DNA of 64,000 bases from Pyrrhoderma lamaoense (taxonomy: Eukaryota; Basidiomycota; Agaricomycetes; Hymenochaetales; Hymenochaetaceae), in the NCBI GenBank assembly GCA_002794735.1, contig NBAZ01000002.1, positions 1,178,001 through 1,242,000 of the forward strand. Reading direction: 5' to 3'. The notes beneath the pieces were generated by a model. The model did not search any database and had not been told where the DNA came from. It saw nothing but the letters and a program-made list of their open reading frames with translations. Position numbers and translations under genes: made by a program. Shown one piece after another: positions 33,905 through 47,871 of this stretch (positions are counted from its first letter, which is position 1; each line of letters starts with the position of its first letter).

Positions 33905-35842
33905 TAAGAGAGAGAAACTTAATTCTTCTCACTCACGTCCTCTTCCTTTCTACCCCTTCTCTTTTCTGTATGCACCGGTTGTCTCGTGACCGCGCTCTTA
34001 CGGATATCACCATCCTCGGAAATTCACCAGGGACGGTGGGTGATAGTGATGGAATATGTAATTTCCTTAATTTCCTATATGATTTCTCACTACTACTGGT
34101 GTTGATTGTTGCAAAATGGATTCTTTATTTTTTGGTGGGTGCTCGTGTGGGTGATGTTATTCCCCTGTCAACTTCTTTGGATTTGGTTCATGTTAATATT
34201 TTTTGAGATGCGAATAATCTACTAGCGTTCTTTTTGTCGCCTTCTACGTTTGTGTCTCTGTTCCCTTGTTTATTCCAAACTTACCCTCTATCTTTATCAA
34301 TGGGTAAACCAAGAGCCTTCACCACCCTACCACCTTTTGCACCCTATCTAAACAATCAATACTCTTTCTTCTAACAGCCTTTTTGTGCGTATGTTGTATA
34401 TCTATTCAGTTTTCAATCAACTTCCTCCTCTTTTCATCTTCTTAACTCTTTCCTGGTTCTATATTTTTCCTGAAGTAGTCCATCATACGTGTTGCTTCTG
34501 CATCAGTTTTCACTCTATACTATCTATGCCGACCTATCTCTGTCTCTTTTTTGCCCTATCCTGTTTCCTGTCTGTCTTTGTGTTATGTGCTATGGTGTAA
34601 TATAATATGTATACGTTTACAATTTTAGAATTCTACTTGAAATCCATACTATAGTGTTGAGTTGTGCTTGATGTGTTTCGTCTTGCCGTGTCCAACAACA
34701 GACGATAGGTATGCAACCCATATGAAAGATATATGTGTTAGACAGCTTGACTAGGTTTAAAGTGAAATATTCGTGGTCTTCCTATTTGTGCGAGAGGAGA
34801 AATGGAACGTTTGACTGCGATAGTCAGGATGAGGACTAACTAGTGTGACGAGAGATAACTATAACTGGTGATAACTATCGGTTGTGAGATTTGATCATTG
34901 CCATCCATGAGTTATTCCATTATACCCCTGAGCTCTTTTGTAGTGTCAAATAGCCTATCTAACCCAGCATTTTTCTCCCCCACAAGAGACAACGCACTTC
35001 TTACTCCAACTCCTATTATTCAGAATGTTTCTATCCTATTACTCTAGTGGGTGATCTATAGTATATTGGCATTTTAAGATTTCATAGGCAATCATCTCGG
35101 TTATCTATACAAAGTATGGTCGGCATATCAAGAAGGACAAAGCTAAAAGGTTTGAAGTCAAAGGCGACTTGTAGTCATCCAATTTTGGGAATGGCGCCGT
35201 CATTCTGAAAATTTTGACTTCTTTTCCTTCGAACTTCATTCATGCATTTTCAGCTATTGGAATGACCATTGTCTGGGTAACGATTGGTTGTCAGCCACAT
35301 AGTACACTTTCAGGCTTTGATTTCTTGCTAGGGAATTTAAGTGCAATACTCTGAGCGTGTTGCATATGAAGTGGGGGAAATTACCTATGATGTCTTTACC
35401 AACAGGGCTAGTAGTTTTCTCGCTGGTTGAGATGTTTTCAGTTACCATTATTACTAGTATTTTTGGACGAGTTTTTCAGAAAGAAAAAAGACTTATATGT
35501 AAGATAATTTATGTATGATATAATAATATATTAATATACTATAAATGTTGATAGTGAATAAACTAGAAAACACAGTAACCTAAACAAACGTTACATATCA
35601 AATTAACCATTAACCCATATTGTAGTAAAACCTGAAGATTAAGAGGCTGCTGAAGTCAGAGAGATATTTGATTGAATTAGCATGCACATAAAATTGGAGT
35701 ATGTATTATATATTATAATAATGCAATAAAGCTAGAAATCGGTCGTAAGGTTGGTGGGGTATCAGAGTTTGTTATAAATACCGAATGCAAGTGTGTGGAA
35801 AAAAACGCAAGGTTGAGAATGAGGTAAGGAAAAGAAACGAGC
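33905..35842. other. Intergenic between UBE2S and NLR copy B (convergent 3' ends)
   Basis: The first 700 bp after the UBE2S stop are T/C-rich on the plus strand, probably 3' UTR and flank. The remainder is AT-rich. No convincing ORF was found; those of 60-80 codons are composition artefacts. Confidence 0.4.
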
Positions 35843-38800
35843 TTAAGCATCGGATCTGAATGTGAGCTTCAAAAAATAATCAGAGTTGAAAATAGCGAGG
35901 TTTTGTGGGCGCCAGAGTGCAGTCACTGCATCAGCAGGCACCCAGAGGAGTAATTGGCCTTTATCATCACGTATCCAGCCATCTTCCTCCACAGTCCATG
36001 ACGAGTGTTTGTCTACTTTACTAGAGAAATTACGGGCCCACACACCCAGATTTGAGCTGTGTCCTTCTTCATATCCAATATTTTTGGATATTAATGTCTT
36101 CTTTAAACTCCAGACTCGAATATTGCCACCCAATGAAGCAGACGCAAGTCGAGAGCTATCAGAGAAGAAAGAAAGGGAGATTAGATGTTGTGAATGACCC
36201 GTGAAAGGGCCGAAAGCAATTCTTCCTCGTTCCATACTCCAAACAATGACTGTTCTATCTATTGATCCCGAAGCAAGGTAGAGACCATCTGGGGAGTATG
36301 CGACGGATGTAACATAGTCTGTGTGTCCTTTGAGCTCGTGTACTAAGTGCCCATCTTTTGCATCATAGACCATGACCTTACTAGTATCGAAAGAGCCGCC
36401 TGCTATGTATGAGCCGCATGGTGAAAAAGTCAGGAAGTTCAGGGGTTGGGGCAGCTCACAAAGCTTTTCCCCTTTCGTAGCATCTGCAATGACAATAACT
36501 TGGGAGTCAAACCGCAATGCAAAGCGTGAGCCATCGAGGGTGAGAGCCGATATATCTGTGGGATATCCAGACTGGAAAGCTACGGATATATTACTCCTGT
36601 TTTGGAACCTTTCATTCCCCGCTTGCTCCCATATACCGATATCATTTTCCTTGGTCAATATGGCAATCGTACGACCACTGTATGAAAACTCAAAGGACTT
36701 TAAATAGGACAATTTGATGTGGTCAATAAGCTCTCCTTGATCGCTATCCCAAACTTTTATTGACTCTTTGAAGTCAGTGGATACAATACGTCTCCCGCTG
36801 GCGATAAGGCATGTGTGAGAATATGCATCTAGCTCATAGTTGCGTAGAGGCTTGTAGCATTTGTCCCACATTTTCACATGGCCATCTTCCCATAGCAAAA
36901 TGACCCCTCCATCTTTCGTATAAGCCACTTGTTTCGGAGAGTCGGCCGGAGAATCAACTGGAGGGGCTTTAACAGAAGGCCCATTTCTGAGTTCGGCGTC
37001 CCAGATCTCGATTGTTCCATCTCCCCGGCCGGTCACTATACGGCTCCCATCATGAGAGAACACAGCTGAAGTCACATCTGTATCATTGATTCCTAGCGGG
37101 CCAAGAACAGACTCTCCGTTCTGGATATTCCAAATGGTGATATCACCAGAGGCTGTGACAATGTACTTTCCGTCATTTGAAATTGCAAAAGACGAAATAT
37201 CGGTGGTGATAGATCTGATGAATCTTCCCGTTTCCGCTTCCCACATCATCAAAACGCCGAATGAATAAGAGAAGAGAATCTTGCCGTCCGGAGAGAATTC
37301 CATTAAATCTTTAAACTTATAGTTGTGCATATGAGTAGATCCCTTCTTTGTAGTTACAATTGTGTCTTCTTCCCAGTCCCAGATCAAGACATGTTCAGGT
37401 CTATAACAGTAAGCGATACGGGGATGAGTAGGTGAAAATGAAGCGCTTATAATGATATCACTGGGTGAACTGTTTGCCTTCACTTCAAGGGATCTCTTCA
37501 AAGATCCGTCCTCAGGGTCCCAAAAAGATATTGATCCACCTTCTGAGCATGAGGCAAGAAATTCTCCATCCTTCATATTTGTAAATTTCAACGCACAGAT
37601 TCCATGACCCCTAGTGGGAAAGGGATTGACCAGTATCTTCCACGTTTCCGTGCTCCATATACAAATGAATTTCCTAGACTTGTGTCCCTCTTTTCGCAGA
37701 ACAGCAGCGAGCTTTTCGCCATTAGAAGAAAGTACGACCTCATATATGTTGAATCCTGCCTCAGCCTGGACAACAGGGAGGGAAAATGATAAGCTATGAG
37801 CGGCCCAGATTTTGATTGAGCGTGTATCACTAGTGATCATATGATGCCCATCTAGAGAATAGATAGCCCCAATAACACGGTCGTTATGCTCGCGTATCGT
37901 GTTCAACAAGGCATTTAGGGGTTTAATTCCATGTTCCTCCACCTTTACAATGGGTGTGATGAATTTCGAATAGCGCGTGGCTAACTCCTTTTCAAACGGA
38001 ATTGTCGAGAGATATGCATGTGGGGCACTCTGAGAAATCGGGATATAGTACTTGTTTGCGATACGTCGTGCTTCCTTCAAAGTAGTCACATAATCCTTGG
38101 CGTGATCCTATCGAAGTGTCATAATTACTATTTTGTCTTTGAGAAGATTAATATGATAATACCTTAGCCCATTCGATAGCACTCAAGAGCATCGGGGCTG
38201 CATGATGAAAGCTTTTTGTCAAACTCAGCACCTCGAACCATTGTAACAGATACCCATCCAGGAACCCCTTTAAAGCATGCACGAGTGTCGAAACAGGTCC
38301 CAGATCACACATACAGGACCAGAGTGTACATGCACATTCCAGTTCTACAGATATATACTCCCGGAGATTAGAGACATCCTCATGCTTCACAAGCGAGGAC
38401 TGCAATTTGCAGATATTTACAGCCAGTCCACCTTCACCAAGCATCACAGAAAAGCAACGTCCCGAGATTAGAGCTTTGTATGCTGAAGTATCAACGTAGT
38501 ACTCCCCAGATCGCTCCTTATTCGTAAGGTAATCCGAGAAGGACGAATGGAGAAAATGAATGGGCTCGTCCTTCCAGTAATTCAGAACTGATCTGAGTCC
38601 AGAGAGAAGTCCGACCTCGTCCGCCCTAAGTCCTAATAACTTCCTGATGCCATCCCCAGAGATTGCCCTTCTACTCAGAAGAATGACACTGAATAATCTA
38701 CAAGCCAAGTCCTTGTAACTCTCAAATATTCTCGAGTTTTTTAGCACTGTCTTGTACATGTCATCAAGACCGAATCCTAAATTACAGCTGAACCGGATAT

Positions 38801-41037
38801 GCTCGATAATCTCCTTGAGCCTGTAAGTAGGGCGAGGATCAGTTTTCAACAGCTTTACTAGGGTTGCTGCCCAAATGAAAAGTCCATTAGCAGCTGTTGC
38901 TAATATATCCACATCCTCCGAAAGAGGAATATCTTCTCCATCTTCGCTCTTGTCCCCCTTTACTATCTTTGTTAGCTTGTCATTCAGATACAGAGAAACA
39001 TCGCGACGGCTCGAGCTGTCAGTTGGATTGAGATGGATGGTAGTGATAGTGCCTTTCCGGTGCTCTAAGCTTTGGGCGATGTCTTTCTCGGGTCGACTCG
39101 TAATAAGAATACGGACATTGCGAGGTAGCCTTGCAAATTCTCCACTCGAGAAAAGCTCCATGAGCTCTTCACGTGAAGCAACATCCCCACACTCATCGAG
39201 AGCGTCCAGAACGATCACAACAGGTCCATGAAACCTTTCGGCGGCATCTTGCAGAGGCGCAAGGAGAAGGTGCTCGAACTGGTATCGTAAAGATAGGCTC
39301 ACACTTTCCAGTTTCGCTTTCTTCACTAGTTCAGCTATCGAGGCATCGAAAAGGGCTAATTTGTCAACTATTGTTTGTATCACTTTCCCTGGTTGACTTT
39401 TATTCCGAGAGAAGAACACATATGCACCCAATCGAGATAGCTGCGCACAATGCTCCGCAATCGTTAACGCAATCGTACTTTTACCAACCCCCGCAGGTCC
39501 ATTCAACCAGACAATGTTATGATCCGAGGTGTCTAAGAGTAGCTCATTCGTAATTTTCTGGATGTATTCGAGTCGAGTACCCGGAAGGCAAGGTAAGTGT
39601 ATATTCTCAATCCCAGTATCGGGTTGCAACGCCGCATGAACATCTATCATTATCTCAACAATTCATACACTAAAGAGGAAATTTGAACGTTCACTTACTC
39701 AACCAAGCCATATCCTTCTGAATTTGAGATGTGATAAATTCGACTCTCGACACGCACGCTGCAGCGTGCACAGTTACTCCCAGTTCAAAATTTTCCCTGA
39801 CTTTGCGGAACATGTTCTCGAACTCTTTAACCTTTGCCTGATCCTGGGACGAGATAGCACGGTCTACAAATAAAACTTAGTTTATTACTATTGAGGTGAT
39901 AGCAGGAGATTGATACTCACGAAGAAAACCGTAACCAATGTATTCTCTAATGAACAGACAACATTCATTAATTTGGCAGGACAGTGCTTTGGAGCACTCT
40001 GTAAGGGTGTCATTCTTGTCACAAATATTACGCATCTCGATGATGATTTTGAACGTTTGTGACATTTCCTTAACTAATCCTATTATCTCTTCGTCTGTCT
40101 TGAATTGCACATCGATTCTCTGGGAAAGTGGTTTAGTATAATAAACAAAGAGATAGTCTTTTAAGTAGTAACAAACTTTAAGAAGGAAGCTCATAATCAT
40201 CCAACCAGAACTAAGAAAGGGGTGTATCTAGCACGGTCTATAAGCTATCAGATGTTTCACCAAGTGATAGACAATACCTCTGAGAATTCGTCCAAAGTGT
40301 GCAGCATCGGTTCCGTAAATTCCACAAACGATTTTATCGTGTTATATAGTCCAGTTTCTTGATGGTTCTCGAAATTGTTAATTGCTTCGATAGTCTCAGA
40401 CACTACATCTTCTTCTCTAAGACGTCTAAGGCAGAGGTATATCTTCCCCACAACTCTTTCACTCTGTGGGGAACAGAGTTCTTTGAAACGACTGTTAGTG
40501 TGCGGAAATCCTTGGGTAACAACGAGCCTTCATACCAGAAAAACGTTCTTCAACAAGATCACAGATTGGAACACTTAGATGACCGACACGGGGATTATTG
40601 AATGGGCGCAGGGATGTTTTATGAATGACCTCAATCTCGATGTCCTTGGTCTCTTCATTTAACTCACTATATAAACATTAGAGCCGGGGGAGGAAAAAAG
40701 TAGATTTCCAACTCACAAATTAATAGGCTCATCCCACTCTGGAGAGAATGAGTTCCTCGCAACTTTAGTCTTCTTCAACTTCTTTCCTGCCTTCAGTTGA
40801 ACGTATAAATCGGGTGATTTTCCATGAATTGGTATCTGGGATGCGTGTCGTAAGATATACATTATTAGACTGATTTATATCGGTAAGATGACGATACCCT
40901 TTCAATAGGCCTTCTTCGAACTTTCTCCCATTCATCTTTCTCAATCTCAACCTTCTTCACTAAAAGTGAGTTAGTAACTAAGTTCTGGAAGATAGTCTGA
41001 ATAGCATACCGTGTAGTGAATAGAACTGCTTGCTCAT
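35843..41037 (-). CDS. C2-NACHT-WD40 NLR-like STAND protein, copy B (intact)
   Basis: The paralogue of copy A, apparently uninterrupted. It begins MSKQFYSLHVKKVEIEKDEW from exons 41037-41010 and 40959-40898. The C2-like domain (PDLYVQLKAGKKLKKTKVAR, NSFSPEWDEPINL, IEIEVIHKTSLRPFNNPRVG) is followed by a helical region ending IREYIGYGFLRR. NACHT has Walker A GPAGVGKST, Walker B VVIVLDALDECGD and ILITSRPEKD. The propeller region is one 748-codon ORF (35843-38089) with 14 WD-like units, such as IKIWAAHS, ISFWDPED, IEIWDAEL, IKVWDSDQ and IRVWSLKK. That count fits two seven-blade propellers. The end block EDGWIRDDKGQLLLWVPADA is shared with copy A. The repeats are divergent from each other, unlike the near-identical repeats of HET-D/E-type allorecognition proteins. 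The gene is on the opposite strand to copy A and converges on it. Confidence 0.87.
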
Positions 41038-42522
41038 TTGATGGTGAGGTGGGAGCCAGATCGATGATGATAGTCTAGGAGAAACGGGTGCAACGGATGA
41101 AGTAGAAGTGTCGGTTTATATAGCTTTTTAAGCGCTTATACCGGCCATCCGCAGAGAAACCTTCTTTGGGGAAAAGGGCGCAAGTTAAGTTGATGGCTCG
41201 TTGATAGCTGTACAGCGCTAGATGACTCGGGATATGCACTTTCTACATCTCAACATCTTGGCAGTCCCAGGTTGGGGCGTAGCTTGATGTGACGCTTGTT
41301 ATGGGAAGATGGATGACCACAATTTGAACTTCCCCACCTTGTAAATGAGATAACCCCGCATCAAAGCTAAAAATAAATTATATCTCGGCTTTCTAGGTCT
41401 AGTAAATAGTTAGAGGGGCCTGGCGACTCAGATATGAAGTACAGATAACCCTAAACGTGAGACACTATGAAATGAAGCGTAGCCACTTTACTATAAGGGA
41501 GACAAAGTATTTTTCAGAGGTCTATCCAGACCTCGACTTCGCAGGGGGGGTTAACAGGAACAGGTAGTTGGATGGTTTATTCAATAGACTTGATGATCCC
41601 GGTATTTTGCGCCGAAGACGTTTTCAATAGAATTGTCTGTTTATAGCCACAGTGAATGCATTGCCGCGCAAACAAAACTGGTAACCAGGGGTACCTTGAG
41701 GCGTAGAGTCATTTAACGCTTCCAGGAGTATAACAGAACGTTCAGCTTTCACAGTTTTTTACTCAATTCTGAAGCTTTAGCAGGAGTTGTGATCCGGTCT
41801 GCCCCAATGTTAATCACTTTGCATTTTTCACAGAAAATAACGATAACGTAAGATTTGTCGCATTAGAATTCAAAGAGCCGTCCGAGTTTCTGAGATTCTA
41901 TGAGAAGGATAGGAGTAATCAACACGTTTTTGTCGCACCATTGACGCTGGTGCCATATACTTGATATAATGTATGTTTTCACATTTCATGCACTACATAA
42001 CATCGATGTATCGCCTCCGGAACATTCAGAACCAACCAGATTCATCATAAGTTTGAGATCCTTTTCCTATTGGATATTCTGATAGCTGTGCGTGACTTAT
42101 TGTGTTTCAGAGCGAGTCAGTGAGATAGACAAATTACCCCAAGATCAAATATAAAAGTCGACGTGTGCATGATTTATTGTGAGTACTTTTTATATAATAT
42201 CGGAAAATGGGATATTATTTCCGTTTGTAAGTATTAGTAAGCTTAGTAAGCTTAGTAAACATGGAACGCAATCGGTCTTTACTGTTGGAAGATGAAAATA
42301 AAACTTGGAATTTTCCATCTCCTCTCATCCGAGTGTAAGCTTACTTTCCTGCTAATTCAAGAGCGGTAGTGCTGCATACAAAGTATACCAGAATGCTTCA
42401 AAACCTATGATAGTTCTAGGACAAATATCAATATCATAATCAATACGAGAGACTAGATATGATATCTTAGTAAAATCTTCAAACAAAATACACAGGAGAG
42501 TTCAGTTTCAGACTAGTCAGAG

Positions 42523-43074
42523 CTAGTGATTCAACTCTAGCAAGAAAAGTAGTACTTGATCTATGGTCTGATGATGCTTTTGTTTTTGCGCACCTATTTC
42601 TGATACGCGATTGCTTATGCTTGCACTCTTTCTCACGCTGGCGCGAATTCCTGTGCTTGTACCTGTGTTGTTATCAGTCCAACCCGCCACGAAATCAATT
42701 GTGCTCTCTTCATGGAACGAAACCCAAACCGCAACTTTAGTTGTATAACAATAATGTTCAATCAGTCTCATCTCAACCAAGCCATTGATGATCATCTTGT
42801 AAGAGTACATGCCTCTAACCGAAAATTGCATATATATTTGTTCCGCCTACTTGCGGCGAATTAAGGCGAGCACCACGGGGGAGGTAGGCAAAGTGAATGG
42901 AGATGTACTATGAAGTGTTACAGAGAAAGAGGGTGGGGCACAACGTCCCTGTTCCTGACGGGGCCACTCTGAGTATTTCGGTATCGTATATCCGAATGCG
43001 TAGTGAAGTTTGGGGATACCGATGGAGAGGGGACTCGGAGGACTAGGAGGTGGACATGATAATAAGGTTGGCAC
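42523..43074 (-). CDS. Possible small protein or gene remnant, unrecognised
   Basis: Two adjacent minus-strand reading frames look more protein-like than their surroundings. The upstream one (42847-43074) is Pro/Ser-rich and ends STSPFTLPTSPVVLALIRRK. The downstream one (42523-42831) contains YSYKMIINGLVEMRLIEHYC and VAVWVSFHEESTIDFVAGWT, alternating hydrophobic residues as in beta strands. A 36-nt GT-AG segment between them could be a very short intron or part of a decayed one. No start codon is convincing and I do not recognise a family. It could be a fragment of a larger decayed gene or chance. Confidence 0.22.
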
Positions 43075-45063
43075 TTATTACTTCTCACAAGATTAACTAC
43101 ATCCTTGAGGATAAAAAATATGACTAGACAATCTAACCACTAAACCAAAACTTGTAATTGAAATCTATATCTATATGATCGCCCAGACATCCTTCGAAAT
43201 TTCGGTCTGTATAACAGTTATATGTATCAATGATAACACATAATATTAGAATTTAGATGTATGAATTTCTTGTTCTATAGGAGCCGCTACACGTAAATTA
43301 TACCGTATGTGTGTAGATATAATGACGCCTGTTTCAAGGGTAGTAGGAGTATCTAAATTTAGATACAAAGATCGGAATCTCAATAAAAGAAGCGATAATG
43401 AACACGATGAGTAGTTAACGCAGTGAAGAGATGGTTCTTGATACTGATAATAAGAGGTATTTCCGCCCCTTGCAGCATACACGGGGCAGGATCCAGCAAT
43501 TATGAACTGGGCCAGGCCAGAGTCGCCTTAGACCTCAAGTATAAATAGGCAGAGTATCACGAGTAGTTTGAGGACTGGTTCTATGACGTCTCTGAAAGGC
43601 GATAGTAGCCAAGAAACTGAAGAAAATGAGATAATCATGGCTCAGAGGAGGAACTGAGGCTATAGAAGCATGGAAGTATTGGCATCAGATTGGCCCAAAG
43701 CTTGGCCTAGGATCAGTTTGGCAGAGACTAGCCAGAGAAAAGCTGACGATGGATACAAGACCCGAAGTTGGGGGGGGGGGTGTAAAATCGATGCTAAGTG
43801 TATTCGATACTAATGAATAATGTCCATTCTTTCAAATCTTTGGCTTAAACTCGTGTATGACGACGCTACCTTTTAGATGAAAGTATCACAGAAGTGCAGT
43901 GATGAGTACCGCCAAGTTTCTTCACTCCCGACGAAGATGAAAAGTGACAAGTAGTTAAATTACCTGAAGTATATGAAAGGGAGCTTTCTTGTATACTCTT
44001 TAGCTGTACTGCCAGTGTACAATCTCTACATTATCAATATTACCATGAAAAATAATAAGCAACATGTTGAGTCTGAAACTATTATTAATTACACCCATGT
44101 AAGTCCTGAACGGCCGATCTTTATAGAATAATAATAATTAGCTGATTGGTTGTTGAATATTTATCATCACTGTTGCGGTGAGATAACTATGGAGGCCTCG
44201 GTTGGCCGTAAACACGAGCCGAACAAAATGAGACTCATGGTGCTATGCCTAGGAGTACCTATCAGTAATCGAATGCTTAACTACCGCGGATGTCCCTCTT
44301 TTCGAAAGAAGGTCTTTGTGTAGAGAATGTGTTTGAGGGGCTGGCTCAGAGGCAGTTCGATATGAAACCAATATTAATCATTACTGCATTCATGAGAAGA
44401 CAGATCGGGCCTCGTCGGTGTTCTGCTACTACATGTTATTCGGTGCAAAACTTGTTAAGTACTAAGCTGACTCATTACTCCAAGTGGCGAGGAGATATCT
44501 TTACAAACGGCCGCACGCCACCGACGCGCGGGGTTACTATATTTAGAGCTCACTGCAGTTTGACATGGGTCCTTGTGCGATGGAAAGCTGTAAGAAGGAA
44601 AGAGAAACGTGCACATCGGCCGAGGAGGGTTTACCATTTTTTTCTTGAACTTCGTGATCGATAAGAACCCAATATTTTTCTTCGACATGCATACGCACGG
44701 CGCACGCGGGAGTCCAAAAAGGTATTTGTAAATATAGTAAGTAATATTCGCATGAGGATATCAATGATGACGATATCATCAAGCTTCAGAACTACGCCTG
44801 AAGCCCATAAAGAAATAGGGACGAGTCCGGGTCGGAAGGAGATGGGTGCAACGGAGATTTCACTATTTACTCAGTTTATAAAATAATAATAAAATAGTTT
44901 AAAGGGGTCGGAAACCCTAGGAGATAGGAAAAAGAAGATCAATGATTCAATGAATTCTGCGATCCGATATTTTACGAGTCCATATTAGGAAAGCAAATAC
45001 AGGTGATGTAGTGGCATAATAACCCCAAGGAAATTGGTTGTTTATTTATTTATTTTCTAAGGG

Positions 45064-45160
45064 TATAAATATTATTCTAGTCCCTCCCTTTGCCCTTCGC
45101 CCGCCCTATCTCTTCCACATCGTGCCCCCCTCCCGTTTACCACTACACGTATCTACCTGC
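45064..45160 (+). promoter_or_regulatory. GAPDH core promoter: TATA box plus CT-rich block
   Basis: TATAAATA at 45064-45071 is followed by a pyrimidine-rich block (about 45080-45160, with ccctccc and cgcccgccc) that ends just before the ATG at 45171. A TATA box about 100 bp before the ATG with an intervening CT stretch is the classic layout of strongly expressed fungal glycolytic genes. Confidence 0.6.
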
Positions 45161-45170
45161 ATCCTATACT

Positions 45171-46723
<1,553 letters not shown>

Positions 46724-47871
46724 GCTCAGGGAAATTAGACTTGAAAGGAGGTCTTAGACGAAGAAGAAAAATAGAATCTTGTACTGTGTGTGAGAATCAA
46801 GCGAAAACCGAATTGGAAGCAGATTTCCCTCTCCTCTGTATTTTTTTTCAAACATCATAGTAGTTAAAACCATAAGTCAAATTTTGTATCTGTTGTCTTT
46901 TTGTAACATTTGGCATTAATCCTAATTACGATTTTACAAATTGTTATGTTATGCAATACATTACATTCGATAATGATGTAACAGTGAAGGGAATTCTAAT
47001 GAATTGTAGAGTTCAGACTGAAGGAATGCAGAAGATCAATTCTGACTTGCAGAGCTTTGATTACATGTATGTACAAGTTTATATAATCCCATCGAATGAA
47101 TCAGACGCTATTTGAGGTCATACAGGGTGAATCAAAGATAAAGTATATAGATTGAATAATGCATTCAAAAGCCATGACTTGAGTGTTTATGATCTAGACG
47201 GGATGACATACAGTGGCAGTCTCGTCACTCAAGTTAGATAATATCGAAGATGCACAAAGTAACAAAATTCTGATCTACATCTGTGGTTCATGCACCCATT
47301 TATACACAAACTTCCTATGCCAGTTGAACATCTTACAAACCTTGTCAGTTCAACACGTCCCTATACCATACAATCTCCTCTTTAGTGTGTACTACTTGTT
47401 TTTCCGAGAGAGGGTAGGTGGATAATTATAGTATATCCAGAAGTTTAGCAGAACGCACTTCTTCCCTACTTTCAATCTTGTGTGAGAGATAAGTATGAGA
47501 AAAAGCCAAACTCGATTTGTATCCGTTTTTGTAAAGACGTGTGGATTACATAATAAAATTAACAAATTTGATGAAAACCTGTGAGAAAAAGATACTGCTT
47601 GTAGCAGAAAATACATGATGTTAATAATAAAGTGAATAATATCAAGTATTGTAATGATTATTGAGAGATGTGCAGTGCTATGCGTATCCTGACCTAACCT
47701 GATACCACGACTTTTGACGACTCTTACTGACATTCTCATTCTCAAGTTTTATCTGTAATCTTCTACGTCTCTTTTTATGTTTTTCTAAGTATTCATTTTC
47801 CTAGTACTACAACTAAACTGTCGAGGTCAACAAAGCAATTCAATCTAGAACCATATCAAAGCAAGGCACGG
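46724..47871. other. Intergenic, GAPDH 3' flank to LTE1-like gene
   Basis: AT-rich spacer of about 1.15 kb between two plus-strand genes. Small ORFs of 60-117 codons on both strands lack conserved motifs. Nothing further is recognised. Confidence 0.4.

Larger units (their letters stand above)
41038..45170. other. Gene-poor region of about 4 kb
   Basis: The largest spacer in the window. It contains an 11-G run at 43770-43780, a small taagcttag repeat at about 42235-42260, and one weak coding candidate on the minus strand (42523-43074). No long terminal repeats, terminal inverted repeats or transposase motifs were recognised by eye. The last 110 bp is the GAPDH promoter. Confidence 0.4.

Noticed and set aside
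42235..42260. taagcttag short tandem repeat
   Set aside because: Only two to three units; no larger array or mobile-element end.
43770..43780. 11-G run as a quadruplex or telomere-like element
   Set aside because: A single uninterrupted run without further G tracts nearby; no repeat array.
44290..44664. 124-codon plus-strand ORF upstream of GAPDH
   Set aside because: No conserved motif, very basic and Cys/Arg-rich composition typical of chance ORFs, and no promoter or intron evidence.
41038..45170. Transposon remnant in the gene-poor gap
   Set aside because: No long terminal repeats, inverted termini, target-site duplication or transposase/reverse-transcriptase motifs seen by eye; a repeat-library search would be needed to exclude old copies.
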